From NCBI GenBank assembly GCA_014879735.1, contig JACSRN010000046.1:1-34743 (forward strand): DNA of 34,743 nucleotides, in the 5' to 3' direction. Origin of the DNA: Paracoccaceae bacterium. GTDB lineage: Bacteria > Pseudomonadota > Alphaproteobacteria > Rhodobacterales > Rhodobacteraceae. The translations under genes and the position numbers were made by a program. Within the stretch, counting starts at the first letter, position 1. Every line of letters starts with the position of its first letter. This document shows positions 33,059 through 34,743 of the stretch, piece after piece. The notes beneath the pieces are model-generated. The model saw nothing but the letters and a program-made list of their open reading frames with translations. It searched no databases and was not told the DNA's origin.

Positions 33059-34743
33059 TCGGCTCTCCTCGGCTTGGCGCTGTCCTGCCGATCCTGTCCG
33101 GACGGGACGTCCGGCTCCGCGGCCCCGGGCACAACGGGAACGGCGTCGATCAGGCTTTGGGTATAGGGGTGGCAGGGTGGGGTGAAGACCTCGGCGGCGG
33201 ATCCGGCCTGGCAGATCCGGCCGCGGTGCATGACCGCCACCTGATGCGCCAGCCAGCGCACCACCGCCAGATCATGCGAGATGAACAGGATCGCGATGCC
33301 GTGCTGGCGCTGAAGCTGGCGCAAAAGCTGCAGGATCTCGGCCTGGACCGAGACGTCCAGCGCCGACAGCACCTCGTCGCAGAGGATCAGCTTCGGATCG
33401 GCCGCCAGCGCGCGGGCGATGGCCACGCGCTGGCGCTGCCCGCCCGAAAGCTGGCGCGGCAGGCGGTCCAGATGCGCGGGGTCCAGCCGGACCGCGGCGA
33501 TCAGTTCGGCGGCGCGGGCATGGGCCTCGGCCCTTGAGACCGGCTGACAGGCGCGGATCGCGCGGACAAGAATGCGCGCCACGCTATGGCGCGGGTTCAG
33601 CGAGGCGTCGGGATTCTGGAACACCAGCTGGATCTCGCGCTTCAACGCCGCCGGGCGGCGGCGGGACAATCCGGGCAGCGGCCGGCCCGACAACAGGATC
33701 GTCCCGTCCGTGGGCGCCTGCAGCCCCGAGATCACCCGCGCGACCGAGGATTTCCCCGAGCCGCTTTCCCCCACCAGCGCCAGCGTCTCGCCCGGCGGAA
33801 TGGCAAAGCTGACGCCTTCGGCCGCCACCACATCGCCACCGCGGCGCGGATAGCGGATGGCCAGATCCGCGACCGCAAGCAGCGGCGCCGCGGCAGGATC
33901 GGCAACCATCGGCGCGCCGGCATCGGCGGGCGGGCGGTCCATCCGCGGCAATGCAGCCAGCAGCCGGCGCGTATAGGGATGGGCCGGGCTGACAAAGACC
34001 TCGCCGATCCGCCCCTCTTCCACCACGCGGCCCAGTTGCATTACGGCGACCCGGTCGGCAATCGAGGCCAGCGCCGCCAGATCGTGGCTGACATAGACCA
34101 TCGCCGCCGAGATCCGCCCGCGCAGATCGCGCAGCAGTTGCAGGATCCGCGCCTGGTTGGTCACGTCGAGGCCGGTCGTCGGCTCGTCCAGGATGATGAG
34201 GCCGGGGGTTCCGGCCAGCGCCATGGCGATCAGCACACGCTGGCGCTGGCCACCCGAAAGCTGGTGGGGAAAGCGGCGCAGCATCGCGGCAGGCTCTGGC
34301 AGGCCCACCGATTCAAGCAGCCCGGCGGCGCGCCGGTCGATCCCTTCGGGCGCATCGAGGCGGTGATACCGGAAGATCTCGGCGATCTGGGCGCCGATGC
34401 GCATGGTCGGCGTCAGGCTGGTCGCCGGGTTTTGCGGCACGAAGGCGATGTCGCGGCCGCGCAGCCGGCGCAGCGCCGTGGGGGACAGGCGCAGCAGATC
34501 CTGGCCGCGAAACAGCACCCGCCCGCCGGCCGCCCGCGCACTTTGTTGGCCAAGGCCCAGCAACGCCTGCGCGACGGTGGATTTGCCCGAGCCGGATTCG
34601 CCAGCGATGGCAAGGATTTCCCCCGCCTGCAGCGTGAAGCTGACGCCTTCGACCGCGCGGTGCCAGCGCGATCCCTGCCGGTATTCAACCGAAAGATCCT
34701 CGACCCGAAGCAGGGCCCCGTCCCCCGCCGCCGCCTGGCCAGC
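33049..34743 (-). CDS. Dipeptide/oligopeptide-type ABC transporter, fused double ATPase (5' end outside window)
   Basis: ATP-binding subunit with two nucleotide-binding domains in one chain, like fused DppD-DppF or GsiA; it powers uptake of peptides or related solutes. The 564 visible residues contain two full cassettes. The first has Walker A GESGSGKST, signature LSGGQRQRV and LIILDEPTTGLD. The second has GESGSGKSS, LSGGQRQRV and LILCDEVLSALD. Each domain ends with the family's HPYTRRLL / HPYTQSLI extension (AHPYTRRLLAALP, CHPYTQSLIDAVP). The frame stays open to the right edge, so only a short N-terminal part is missing. Permease and binding-protein genes are expected further right. The 3' end overlaps the VOC gene. 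Confidence 0.93.
   Translation of the reverse strand, partial: AGQAAAGDGALLRVEDLSVEYRQGSRWHRAVEGVSFTLQAGEILAIAGESGSGKSTVAQALLGLGQQSARAAGGRVLFRGQDLLRLSPTALRRLRGRDIAFVPQNPATSLTPTMRIGAQIAEIFRYHRLDAPEGIDRRAAGLLESVGLPEPAAMLRRFPHQLSGGQRQRVLIAMALAGTPGLIILDEPTTGLDVTNQARILQLLRDLRGRISAAMVYVSHDLAALASIADRVAVMQLGRVVEEGRIGEVFVSPAHPYTRRLLAALPRMDRPPADAGAPMVADPAAAPLLAVADLAIRYPRRGGDVVAAEGVSFAIPPGETLALVGESGSGKSSVARVISGLQAPTDGTILLSGRPLPGLSRRRPAALKREIQLVFQNPDASLNPRHSVARILVRAIRACQPVSRAEAHARAAELIAAVRLDPAHLDRLPRQLSGGQRQRVAIARALAADPKLILCDEVLSALDVSVQAEILQLLRQLQRQHGIAILFISHDLAVVRWLAHQVAVMHRGRICQAGSAAEVFTPPCHPYTQSLIDAVPVVPGAAEPDVPSGQDRQDSAKPRRAECP

Overview
The window is GC-rich, densely packed chromosomal DNA from an alphaproteobacterium, most likely of the Rhodobacter/Paracoccus group (Rhodobacterales). 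This rests on the codon bias, the form of the NadD N-terminus and the mix of genes; no rRNA or marker phylogeny is available. No insertion sequence, phage gene or CRISPR array is visible.

Left end (1-5.7 kb): housekeeping genes. A DacB-type D-Ala-D-Ala carboxypeptidase and nadD lie on the minus strand, the ABC-F translation factor ettA on the plus strand, and an MscS-type channel on the minus strand, with hairpins between the two convergent genes.

Selenium/formate block (5.8-14.9 kb, minus strand): fdnG-fdnH-fdnI-fdhE-selA-selB-selC. This is a membrane-bound formate dehydrogenase whose catalytic subunit is interrupted by an in-frame UGA (selenocysteine, 14265-14267) with a SECIS-like hairpin just after it. 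It is followed by the assembly factor FdhE, the Sec synthase, the Sec-specific elongation factor and the tRNA-Sec. The client enzyme and most of its recoding machinery form one tightly coupled unit; selD is not in the window. Four junctions overlap by 1-4 bases, and the tRNA begins on the base after the selB stop codon.

Middle (15.0-22.1 kb): a D-2-hydroxyacid dehydrogenase and an AceE-like thiamine-diphosphate enzyme without the N-terminal E2-docking segment lie on the plus strand. An Lrp/AsnC regulator, a phytoene-desaturase-like flavoprotein and a methionine-gamma-lyase-family PLP enzyme lie on the minus strand. The set resembles the mdeR/mdeA/mdeB methionine-degradation genes of Pseudomonas putida, rearranged.

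Right half (22.1-34.7 kb): an iclR regulator diverges from the gamma-lyase. A 0.9-kb stretch follows with AT-rich promoter DNA, a possible small gene or sRNA ending in a textbook terminator, and an RTX calcium-binding protein. A minus-strand catabolic run then reads fused dipeptide-type ABC ATPase (cut by the window edge), VOC protein, hyuA, hyuB, mercaptopyruvate-type sulfurtransferase, amino-acid-oxidase-like flavoprotein, second VOC protein.

The main new observation is a 16-17 bp operator-like motif (roughly TTTCAnTATTCnGAAnT) in four AT-rich promoter islands: before the flavoprotein, between the gamma-lyase and iclR, in the gap before the RTX gene, and before hyuA. It suggests one regulon, perhaps under the local IclR protein, joining a sulfur-amino-acid lyase to a hydantoinase/oxoprolinase-sulfurtransferase-oxidase operon. 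The substrate is unknown; a cyclic sulfur-containing amino-acid derivative is a testable guess.
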